Source: Warburgia ugandensis
Taxonomy: Eukaryota; Streptophyta; Magnoliopsida; Canellales; Canellaceae
Length of the DNA stretch: 64,000 nt
NCBI GenBank assembly: GCA_035236585.1
Contig: CP141128.1
Location: 26,813,618-26,877,617, forward strand
Reading direction: 5' to 3'
The translations under genes were made by a program, and so were the position numbers. This document shows, in pieces, positions 35,301 to 47,300 of the stretch. The number at the start of each line of letters is the position of its first letter. Positions within the stretch are counted from its first letter, which is position 1. The notes below the pieces were generated by a model. That model saw only the letters and a program-made list of their open reading frames with translations. It ran no database searches and was not told where the DNA came from.

Positions 35301-38300
35301 ATACACACCACAAGAAGGGTTACAAGATATAATCAAGAGACAGTTTTGGGAAGTTATGGAGGCAGTCATGCAAGAAATTCCCAATACTGAGGGGATATTT
35401 ATAGGAGTAGACTTAAATAGCCATGTAGGAAAAGATAAGGAAGGTTATGATAGAATACACGGAGGGTATGGTATAGGTGAACGAAATGAGATGGGGGAGA
35501 ATATCCTCGATTTTGCTTTGTCATATAACCTGTTCATTGCAAATACACTCTTTAAGAAGAGGGATGAACACTTAATAACCTTTAAAAGTGGACTTCATAA
35601 AAGACAAATAGACTTTTTTCTACTTAAGAATAATGAACGATCTATATGTAAGGATTTTAAGGTGATACCCGGTGAGAGTTTAACCTCACAACATAGGTTA
35701 ATGGTTATGGATATCCATATCAAAATATGGAGAAAAAGAACTGAACTTAATACACATCCAAAAACTAAGTGGTGGAACTTAAAAAGAGAGAAAATAACCT
35801 CATTCAAAAATAAGTTGATGGTAGAAGGAAATTGAAACTATGAAACAGAAGTAAATACCATGTGGACTAATATGGCTGAGTTCATTAAGAAAGTGGCAAA
35901 AGATGCCTTAGGAGTATCTAAAGGTAAAAGGCTATTAGCAAAGGAAACATGGTGGGGGAGTGAAACAGTGTAAAAAGTTATTAAAGAAAAACGGATGCAT
36001 TTTAAAGCATGGCAAAAGATTAGAAATAATGAAAACTATGAACAATATAAGAATGCTAAAAGGGTTGCTAAGAAAATAGGAAGTGAGGCTAAACTTAAAG
36101 CATATGATGAGCTCTACAATAGACTAGGAACAAGAGAAGGTGAGAAAGATGTGTTTAAACTTGCAAAAGTAAGAGAATAGAAGGGTAAGGACTTAGATCA
36201 TGTTAGGTGTATTAGAAGCGATGATCAAAGGGTATTAGTCAAAGATGATGAGATCAAACAAAGGTGGAAAACATACTTTCAAAAATTGTTAAATAACAAT
36301 GGCTCTGAGAATATAGGGATTGAAAATACTATAAATTTAAATAACATTGGATATTATAGATATGAACGTAGAATTAGAATACCTAAAGTAAAAGAGGCCT
36401 TGAAAAAGATGAAATCAGGAAAGGCCATGGGGCCTGATGGTATAACAATAGAGGTTTGGAAGCATATGGGAGATATTGGGGTAAGTTTGGTTGACTAGGT
36501 TGTTTAACAAGATTATAAAATCAAAGAAAATGCCGGATGAGTGGAGGAAAAGCTCTATTGTACCAATCTATAAGAATAAAGGAGACATATAGAGCTGCAC
36601 TAATTATCGAGGGATCAAACTTATGAGCCACACTATGAAACTCTTTGAAAGAGTGATTGAGAAGAGGCTACAACATGAAACAAGTGTATCGGAGAATCAG
36701 TTTGGTTTCATGCCTGGGAGGTCTACCATGGAAGCTATTTTCTTACTAAGACAATTAGTAGAGAAATATAGAAAGAGGAGGAAAGACCTCCACATGGTCT
36801 TTATCGACTTAGAGAAAGCTTATGATAGAGTCCCTAGAGAGTTAATATGAAGGGTGTTGGGTGGTAAAGGGGTTTCCTATGGATATATAGACATAATTAA
36901 AGATATGTATGAGGGAGCAGTAACAAGTGTTAAGACCGCTAGTGGCATGACTGGTGATTTTCCTATCACTATAGGGTTGCACCAAGGATCGGCATTGAGT
37001 CCATACCTTTTTCACATTGGTTATGGATGAGTTGACAAAACATCTGCACGAGGAGATTCCCTGGTGCATGCTATTTGCAGATGATATAGTCTTAGTTGAT
37101 GAGACAAGGGAGGGTGTAAACATAAAGTTAGAGTTATGGAGAGAAGCATTAGAATCTGAAGGATTTAAAATTAGCCAAACTAAGATAGAATATGTGGAAT
37201 GTAATTTTAGCAAGGAGAGTCGGAGTAGAACACCAGTCAAGATTGATAACCAAGAAGTCCTCGTTAAAGACCACTTTCGGTACTTAAGATCAATGATTCA
37301 TGAGAGTGGAGAGATTGAGATAGAGGTTACCCAGAGAATCCAAGTGGGTTGGAACAAATGGAGATGTGCATCTATAGTTTTGTGTGATCGACGGGTGCCA
37401 CTCAAACTAAAAGGAAAATTCTATAGGATGGCAATAAGGCCGGCCATGCTCTATGGATCAGAGTGTTGGGCAGTTAAGGAACATCATACTCACAGGATGA
37501 GCGTTGCAGAAATGAGGATGTTGAGATAGATGAGTGGTAAGACAAGAAAGGATAGAATTAGAAATGAAAATATTTGAGAAAATTTAGGGATAGCACCAAT
37601 AGGTAACAAGATGAGGGAGACTAGACTTAGATGGTTTGGACATGTACAAAGGAGACCAACAATGGCACCGGTTAGAAGTGAGGCAATACAAGTAGAAGGC
37701 TCTAAAAGGGCAAGGGGAAGGCCCAAAAGAACGTGGATAGAAGTGGTGAGAAAAGATTTAAAAACATTGGGACTAAATGAAGCCATGGTATTTAATAGAG
37801 TGGAATGGAGGAATAAGATTCATGTGGCCGACCCCTAATTGGGATAAGGTCTTGATGATGATGATGATGATTATGATGATGATGATGATGGTTTCTTGTT
37901 TCTCTTCACTAGTTCTTGAATCCCACACTAAAGATTGGGAGGCATTCTTGCTTTAGGATTTTATGATTCCTTGGAACTTTAGACCAATGAACGAACTTTT
38001 CACTCCAGATAACACAGCTTATTCCTCTCAAGAGGTTGTTGTTCAAGGAACTACAATAAAAATTTTCTTTTTCTTGTTTCTCTTCACTAGTTCTTCACCC
38101 CCACACTAAAGATTGGGGAGGCATTCTTGCTTTAGGATTTTATGATTCCTTGGAACTTTAGAACAATGAACGAACTTTTCACTTCAGATAACACAGCTTA
38201 ATCCTCTCAAGAGGTTGTTGTTCAAGGAATTACAAGCACACTATGGCCCAAAATATTTTGTCAAACCACTCCAATGGCATTTTCACATAAATCCTCAAAG

Positions 38301-41300
38301 TGAATTGGACAACTGAGCATGTAATATCTAAGTGGCCATCTGTCAAACATGATAGACAATTACAGAAGGCAGCTACAATGCAGGCGATAATGTATTTACA
38401 AAGGGATGCAAAGCAGCATGTTTAAGTATAGATGTATACCGATTGGGACGGAAAACACTTGAGAGCTGAATAAATACCTGCATACATAAGGCCATGTTTG
38501 TTAACAGCTCGGTAAAAAGGCCTTGTTTTGTGTTCTTTCGCAGCACATAGAAGTTCATTCCATGCATGTGCTCTGTCTTGCTTAGTAACTTTACCAGTTG
38601 TTACCACCTGAAAGTAAGATATTACCAAGTTACTTCTTGAACCTACAAAAGAATGTCACGGGAAAGGCATGCATATGCACACAGTCTATACCAAATGCAT
38701 CATTTGCTCCACAAGTTAGAACAGATGCCAGTTAATTATGTAATTTGAGCAGTTTTAGAAATAATATTACAAAAATCTTAGGTATCCCAATAAATAGCTA
38801 CCATCTCCTCTTTTGGAACAGGATGTAGAACCTCTTAGAAAAGTGAAAGCAAAAATAATAAAGAGCTACAAAATGAAGGCATTCCTGTTAACTAATAAAT
38901 CTGCAAACCCATTAGCACTATAAGCAATATGATGTAAAGAAAAATTATTAACAAATACGAATCAATAATCCAGCTGAATTTCCGAGGAAATGAGGTAATT
39001 TTTTGCCCTAATTAATTAAATACATAAAAGGTTCCAAACAAGATTGGTGACAAAAAGCCATCTAACACCAATTGTAATGGGTGCCTCCAGTTTGTTAGAA
39101 ACCTTCAGCCACAATGGACTGCCGCCATTTCCACAAGGATGTTCCCTAAGACACCCAACTGGCCAACAAACCCTATATGCCCAAGGAGGCACCATCTAAA
39201 TTGAGCTAAAGAGCATCAAGAGATGGAGAGCTCCACTACCCTTTTCTCTTCCTCATCCCTCTGCTAACAAGAAGAATCACTTCCCATTTCTACAGACCTT
39301 CAATAGGGTATCAATTGAGTTCCTCTCTTACCCTAGCCTATGAAAAGCTGATAAATTAAGCTTTCCAACAATCAGCACCTAAACTCCCTGCAGCTATCGA
39401 CTGCCTTCAGTTTCTTTTAATCAGCATGACCCAAGCAACAAAGCAAAAAGGATCTGCCACAGAATTTGCCCGTCTCCCAATATCGGAACTTCTTAACTAC
39501 TAGAAAAACCAATAAAATTGGATAACCCAAGAGAGGTTGAATAACACAAGGCCACAAACTAAATCTTCCTAGCCAGCTCATAATAAAACAGAAAGTCATT
39601 ACAAGATTTTTTTTACCACCTTAAACAACATGTATCTACTCATGAAATGGTGCCTTTCCTCCTTAATATATCTATGGTATTCTTTCTTTGTCTCACCATC
39701 CAGATCATCCAATTAAAACATGGTAATGTTCTATCAAGCAATGGAAAAGGGAATAGTCAAGAATCTTTCATTAGGATCCAAAGATCAATTCTCTTATCAA
39801 TAAGGATGGAAAAACAAATACCTGTTTTAAATGACCAAGTAGATCAACCAACGTCTCTATCTTCACATCCTCAAAGTTCCTATTAAACATGCAACATCAA
39901 ACAGCCTTCCATGTACACCAACATGAAGAAAGAGTGCATTATCCTGCCATAATCTTTTTTTGATTCAACGTCTATCTCATCCTCCTTGCTTGTTGATGCA
40001 GGTGCATCATTTGGCTGTTGATGCAAGCAGCTTCCATTACCTTTCTCCCTCACAATGGTTCACCTTATGTTATTGTAGGAGACAGGCCATCCATACTTTC
40101 ACGTGCCGGTACAATATTTGGCCCTCTTCATATGGAGCATCCAAGAGTATATGAACCAAAACTTTGGTCTGGTTTGAGAACAAAAGGCCCCAATTAGGTC
40201 TGAAATTCCCACTCCCTCTTCAATCCATCTTAGTTATATAAACCTCCTATTGCAAAGTTCACCAGCATCAACACCAAAAATAAAAGCTAAGAATTGAACC
40301 CTTTTTCTCTTTGCTTCTCTAATGTTTATGCTTCCCTCTTCTGTCCTCCTATGACAGTTTCTCTTAATTTTCCCACTGCTCTGTGTCCTCTATTCTCCTA
40401 ACTACATCCTTGGAAAAAGAAATGTTATTCCTGTTGCCTGTGCATAGAGCTTCTTGATATCATCTGGGAATACCTCTCCCACCCCTATATTCCTCAAGGT
40501 AGATGTGTGGGGAGAGCACCCTGAAGATTGAAACTAGTCAAATGAGAGAATGATTCCAACATGTGATGTATGGTATGGTCAAGGACCAATCCATATTTCC
40601 AGGCTAATTATAATTTTCAAATATAAGTCTTAGCTCAGGATCTGAACACTTCCTATGCTTATGCACTCCAGTGTGCTCCAGAAGAATCCCATGGTCAACA
40701 ATCAGAACCAAGAATCAAGCAAACACAAAATGAGTTGAAAAAGGTTCTTTGATGCATGATTACCTCTTAAATATGATGAAAATTTTCAATCATTTTACCA
40801 TTACAAAGTAGCCAAAAGGGCAGCCCCGGTGCACGAAGCTCCCGCCTATGCGGGGTCCGGGGAAGGGGCGGGCCACAATGGCCTAAAGTAGGCAGCCTTA
40901 CCTTGCATTTTTGCAAGAGGCTGATTCCACGCCTTGAACCCGTGACCTCAAGGTCACATGACGACAACTTTGTCATGTGGCTACCATTACAAAGTAGCCA
41001 CATGACAATTAATATCAAGCCATTACAGTGAGCAGAATTGAAACTGATTACCATGTCTTTTGCCCCTCCATGCTAAATATGATCATCCACCCTTCACCAA
41101 TTGTCAAGTTTTTCTTCTGGGATATAGTTACCTGCATGTATCAACAAAAGATCTGAAATGCATATGTTTTGTGCAGTAGCACTCTCACACATTTGAAAAT
41201 TAACACTCTGCTAGTTGTTTCCTTCACGTGGAAGAGCCAATGGCCAGAGATGAGGTTATCGGCAAGACTTGTCATGGAACCCACTTTCTAAGTCACAACA

Positions 41301-44300
41301 CTTTACTCTCCTCAAATTTGGTACCAACTTTAACCAATTTAAGATGCATCTTAACAAGGTATTCTACATTGCTGATTCACGGATAGCAATGTGAGCTAAC
41401 CAACTTCTCAGGGCCCCTAGATTGATAAATTTGTTTTGCCCTCTGACTATTATTGATGGTTAGCTGCTAGATCTGTGAATGTCATATTAACATCACTCTA
41501 GGATGTTACTACTCGCCAACTTCTGATTACTAGGCTCATCCTCGATTGTTGCCCCAGTCTGTATCTCACCCTCCTCGATTGTTGATGCAGGTGGCACTCA
41601 TCATTTTTTCCTTACCTTCCTCCTTCACAATGGTTCACCTTAGGTTGTTGTAGGAGATAGGTCATCTGTACTAGCACATTCAGGTACAATATTTTTTTTA
41701 TTTCTAGGGTCTATCTCGTTGCAAGTATATACAAAAACATTTAATCTTGTTACTTAATATTGCAGCTTTTAGGCATTTTATTTATACATTATCCTAACAG
41801 CATTGTGTCTTCTTCTTGATTCCAGCACTTAGCCAAAGTTCAAGTGCATACACCATCATCATCATCATCATCATCAAAGTCTTATCCCGATTAGGGGTCA
41901 GCTACATGAATCTTGTTCCTTCATTCCCCTCTATCAAGTGTCATGGTTTCATTTAGTCCAAAAGTTTTTAAATATTTTCTCACCACTTCTATCCATGTCC
42001 TTATAGGCCTCCCCCTTGCCCTTTTAGAGCCTTCGACTTGGATCAACTCACTCCTAATAGGAGCCATTTTTGGTTTTCATTGGACATGTTAAAACCATCT
42101 AAGTCTACCCTCCCTAATCTTGTTACCTATTGGTGCTACTCCTAAGTTTTCTCTACTGTTTTGATTTTTAATTCAATCCTTTCTTGTCTTGCTACTCATC
42201 AATCTCAGCATCCTCATTTCAGCTATGCTCATTCTATGTACATGTTGTTTCGTAATTTCCCAACACTCTGATCCATAAAGCATGGCCGGCCTTTCAGCCA
42301 TCCTATAGAATTTTTCATTTCAGTTTAAGTGGCACGGGCTGATAACACAAAAATCAGAGGCACATCATCATTTGTTCCTCAAAATAGAGAAGATAGAAAA
42401 AATTCTCTGATAGTATTTTCTTGAATGATATAGCACCTATTATATATAGGAAATACAACCTAAATTCAGATCTTAGAATGTGGTAAAATCACAACAAGTT
42501 AGGAAACAAAATCCAAATCTTAGAATCTGGTAAAATTACAACAAATTAGGAAACAAAATCCAGATCTTAGAATCTGGCAAAATCACAAGAAATCAGGAAA
42601 CAAATCAGTTAAAAAAAAAGGAAACAACATCCCTAAACTAACTCCTATAAACCTGGAATACAATCTGATAATAAAGAAATTGATATGTAGTTAATACTAT
42701 TCCTCAAGATGGTGAATAGATGTTAGTCATCCCCATCTTGTCTACAACTACAAGCACTTCAAAACTCGGTCTAGGCAGCCCTTTTGTTAGCACATCTACT
42801 ACTTGCTATTTCGTAAGCACATAGGTCATGCAAATTACTCCATCTTCCATCTTCACCTTGGTAAAGTGGCTATCTACCTCAACGTGGCTTGTTCAATCAT
42901 GATGAACTGAATTATGCGCAATACTAATTGCGGCATTATTGTCACAATATAACTTCATAGGATACACAACTAGGTACTTTTAATTCTTCCGATAGCTTTT
43001 TTAACCAGATTAGCTCGCAAGTTCCCTATGCAAGAGCTCTGAATTATGCCCCTGCACTACTACAGGCCACAACTGACTTTTTTACTTCTCCAAGTAACTA
43101 AGTTCCCTCAACCCTTTGTAAGATAACTGGATGTGGATCTCCTATCCTCAACTAAGCCTGCCAATCTGCATCTGTAAATGCCTCCACATTTCTAAGCTCA
43201 TTTTTCTCAAAGAACAAGCCTTTACCAGCTGTAGTTTTTAAATACCTCAGGATTCAATAAAATGCGTTAAGATGTTCCTCAGACAGAGAGTGCATGTACT
43301 GGCTCACTACACTAACTGAAATGCAATATCTGCTCTCATTTGAGATAAGTATATCAATCATCCAACCAGTCATGCATCTCTCCCCCTATCTACTGGAATT
43401 CCATCCTCTATTCTTCCAAACTTCATGTTTGGATCTATGGGTATTTTTGCAGGCTTGCAGCCAAGTATTCCCATTTCTTTGAATAAATACAATGTGTATT
43501 TCTTTTGGGAGATAAGAATACCTATCTTGCTTGTTGCCACTTCCATCCCTAGGAAATGTCTGAGTTGCCCAAGGTCTTTGATTTCAAATTCACTTCTAAG
43601 AATTCCCTTCAACTGCTCCATTTCTTCTATATCATCTCTGGCTAATATGATGTCATCTACACACAAGATCAAGATAGTCTTTTTTCCATCTAGTGTGTTT
43701 GAAAAAAGGAGTGTGATCCATTTGTCCCCAATTGTATCCATGCCTCTTTACTGTCTTTGCAAAATGATCAAACCAAGTCCTTGATGATTGCTTTAAGCCA
43801 CAGAGTGACTTCTTCAACTTACACACTCGCCTATTACTATTTGCTTCTTTGAAACTCGAAGGCAAATCCATATATACTTCCACATCAAGCTATCCATTGA
43901 GGAAAGCATTCTTGACATCTATGTGATGTAGGTCCAACCAAGATTGGTGGCTAGTGATAGTAACAACTTTTCTGAGAGCTATTAGAATATCCAAGTTAAT
44001 AGGCTGAGTATCCACTGGTGGCGGGCTCGAAGTATCTGTAGTATCAACAATTTCAGTTTCAGATTGTGTATTTACATGCGGATTAGACTCTTGCAACATG
44101 GTTGATGCATGAAAGCTTGCATTTCTCGAGACTTTTTGCTTCTTCATGAATAAACATGAAGCTCTATCTGTTGTTATTGACTAAGTCTATGTGAATCTCC
44201 CCCTATTTCCAAGTTAATTTTTGTTGATGACATAATTGGATGATTTGTATTAGCGAAACTACAAGAAGAGGAATAGAACAAACCCAAAGCCTCTCTTCAC

Positions 44301-47300
44301 CTAATGTCTCCTCTAAAGAGTGGAATTTTGGTAGAAAGGTTGATCTTCAAAAAAAGAGACATCTAGGGAAACATTTTTTTAGTGGCCAGACTGTAGCATT
44401 TACGCCCCTTCTGATTTGGAGAATACCCAACAAAGATACATTTTATGGCTCTAGGATCTAATTTCTCACAATTTGGACTAATACTACAAAAAAATGGAGT
44501 GTAATCAAAGACTTTGGGTGACAAAGAAGTTAACAACCGTGTTTGGGGACAGTGCTCAAGTAAGATACTCAAAGGTGTTTTGAATTGAAGAATTCTAGAC
44601 AGAAGTCTGTTTATCAGGTAAGATGCAGTTAGAACAAACTCACCCCAAAATTATTTAAGAACATGGGTAGTGAACATAATAGCACGAGCCACTTCCAACA
44701 GATGCAGTAATTTTTACGTTCAACAATACCATTTAGTTGAGGGGTTTTGACACAAGAACTTTGGTTGAAAATCCCATTTTCTTTGACTTGGTTGCCAAGG
44801 ATTGAATTGAAATGTTTTCGACCATTATCCGTTCGAAGAATTTTGATTGAGGCATGAAATTGGGTTTGTATCATTTTATGGAATTGTTGGAAAATGGAGG
44901 CAGCATCAGATTTTTCTTTAAGAAGGTAAACCCAATATGCTCATGAGTGATCAATATCAAAGTGATGAGCTATCTAGTTCCCTAAATATTATTACCCTTG
45001 AAGGACCCCAAATATTACTACGAATCAATGAAAAAGGTTTAAATGACTTGTGTGGCTGACTTGGGTAAGGAACATGCATCTGCTTAGCAAATATACAAGT
45101 TTCACAATGAAATGAATTAACATCTTTATTCTTAAACAGAGAGGCAAACAAGTTTTTCATATATGGAAAACTAGGATGACCTAGCCTACTATGCCATAAC
45201 ATAATTTCACTGGAAACATAAAATGATTCACTAAAAGCCAGAGTGTGTTTATTCACTTGTTGATTATTCTCAAGGTAGTACAAGCCTTAATAGCCATAGC
45301 ATTACCAATTGTCGTCCCCGAAAATAAATCTCAAAACTCACAATAAGATGGACAGAATTTAGCCCCACAATTTGAATCTTCTGTTAATTTGCTTATAAAC
45401 TCTAGATTAACAAATTTTAGTGTCATATTAGAAAATTGAATAGATCCTTTTCCAGCAACAGTTGATAGAGATCCATTAGCAACGCAAATTTTGGAATTTC
45501 CAAGGCATGGGGTGTATCTAGAAAACCACTTATGGCATCCGATCATATGATCAGTCTGATTCCCTGAATATATGATCCAAGGGCCATTAAACTGGGATTT
45601 TGCATTTAGGACAGAGAGATAATTACCTTTCTATGATATAGAACAATTGGGAATTGAAGCAGGTACATTTGGCTGGGATCCTTGGGATTGAGTAAGAAGC
45701 ACTTGTTGTTCAAGCTGTTACCTACTAAAACCCAATCCTCCTGGTTATTTTCCTCTGAAACAACTTGAAGGCCTCTCCTTTGCTCATCTTGTTTTTGTGG
45801 CTTCCAAGTCCCTGGTGATGCGATCGAGGAGATGGCGTGTGTTTTTATGGGAAAATTTGAAAAATTGAACTAGTGGCAGTTTCGTAATTTCTATGACTTT
45901 TGGACTTTTGCTATTTTGGGTAATTTTAGGGTTTTTTCTTTTATATATTGTACGCCCTAGGGCTGGGGAGGGGTTTTCTTGTTAGCCGTTTTATAAATAT
46001 TTTAGAGTGTGCCTCTGTTTCCCTTCCAAAATTCACATTCTTTTGGATTTTGATGCCTATTTGCTTGGTAGTCCTGAGAGTCAACAGGTTTATAGAAGGT
46101 TGTAGCTGGTAGTCATGTGCAATTCAATAGTTCCAACATTTTCCTTATTTTATAAAGGCTCTGCTACGTCAGTTGGTATCAGAGCCAAATTCGTTCCTTG
46201 GAAAGAATGGCACGAAGAAGGCATAATACTCAACAGCGTCAGTTGGATGATATTTATGAGCGTGATGATATTAATCGTTTTGAACAGAGAATAGGGCAGA
46301 TGATTGATCAATGCTTGGAGACAGTAGTTGAGCATTTGACTACAAAGATGGGTGAATTAGTTATGAATCAGAATAGGAATCCTAATCTTGATTGTAGAAG
46401 GAATCCTAATCCTAAGGATGTAGATGACGATTTTGTAGATGATGAGGAAGAGTATTATGAGGAGGCGCCACGTAGACATAATAGACCTCGTGTTGAGGAG
46501 GATCGCAGGTGATGGGAGACTGGAATGCGGACAGGAATTCCAGAATTTCATGGCAGTCTTCAACCAGAGGAATTTTTAGATTGGTTAGCAACAGTAGAGG
46601 AGATTTTAGAATTTAAGGGGGTGCCAGAAGATAAGTGTGTGCAGTTAATAGCAACCAGATTTCGTAATAGAGCAACAGCATGATGGCAGCAAACGAAATT
46701 AACTAGAAACAGATTGGGCAAATCCAAAATTACTTCGTGGGAAAAGATGAAGAAACACCTGCGAGCAAATTTTTTGCCCTACAACTACTAGCGGTTGATG
46801 TACCAAAGGCTACAAAACTTGAGGCAGGGAGGTAAATCAGTAGATGATTATACTACTAAATTTTATCAACTTGTGGTTAGGAATGAGATTCAGGAGACAG
46901 AAGAGTAGTTGGTGGCGTGGTATATTGGAGGAATGAGGGTGCAGATTCAGGATACAGTTAATATGTTTGATCCAGTTTCTGTGTCTGTGGTGCACCAGAG
47001 AGCGTTGGTTGTGGAGAAGCAGCAGCGACGAACTGGGAGTAGTACAACCAGTAGTGGTGGTGGTGGTGGTGGTGGCAGTAGCAGTAGTTCTGGAAATCGT
47101 GCTAGTGGTGGAGCAGCAGGAAATAATTCCACTGGTCGCTTTAATAAAACTGGCACTAGTGGAATTAAGTGTTTTAATTATGGTGAGGTTGGACATAGGC
47201 AGTCTGAGTGCAAGAAAATGGGGGAAAAGGCCCTTTATGTTGATGAAGAGGGCGAAGAAGCAGATGTTTATGTGGCTGATGAACCAAACTTTGATGCTGA

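Larger units (their letters stand above)
35041..37890 (+). mobile_element. RTE-clade LINE (RTE-A), 5' truncated, decayed
   Basis: Encodes an APE-type endonuclease then a reverse transcriptase. It ends ACCCCTAATTGGGATAAGG followed by a (GAT)n microsatellite, the 3' end typical of plant RTE elements. The 5' end near 35041-35055 lacks the usual N-terminus. It lies in the last SFR2 intron on the strand opposite the gene. Three further copies at 41853-56530, 56678-57720 and 61316-62631 share its 3' end. Confidence 0.92.
29331..38477 (-). other. SFR2 last intron, 9147 bp, transposon-filled
   Basis: Holds, from left to right, an old local duplication (29560-29990), a 129-bp tandem duplication (30060-30316), a decayed copia element (about 30870-34910, same strand as the gene), an RTE LINE (about 35041-37890, opposite strand) and a 178-bp tandem duplication (37892-38240). 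30317-30870 and 38241-38477 show nothing I recognise. Confidence 0.85.

Noticed and set aside
37852..37890. Ordinary trinucleotide microsatellite
   Set aside because: It is the 3' terminus of an RTE LINE, as shown by the same tail on three other copies.
40767..41054. 95-codon minus-strand open frame
   Set aside because: Spans the SINE and both target duplications, so it cannot be a conserved gene.
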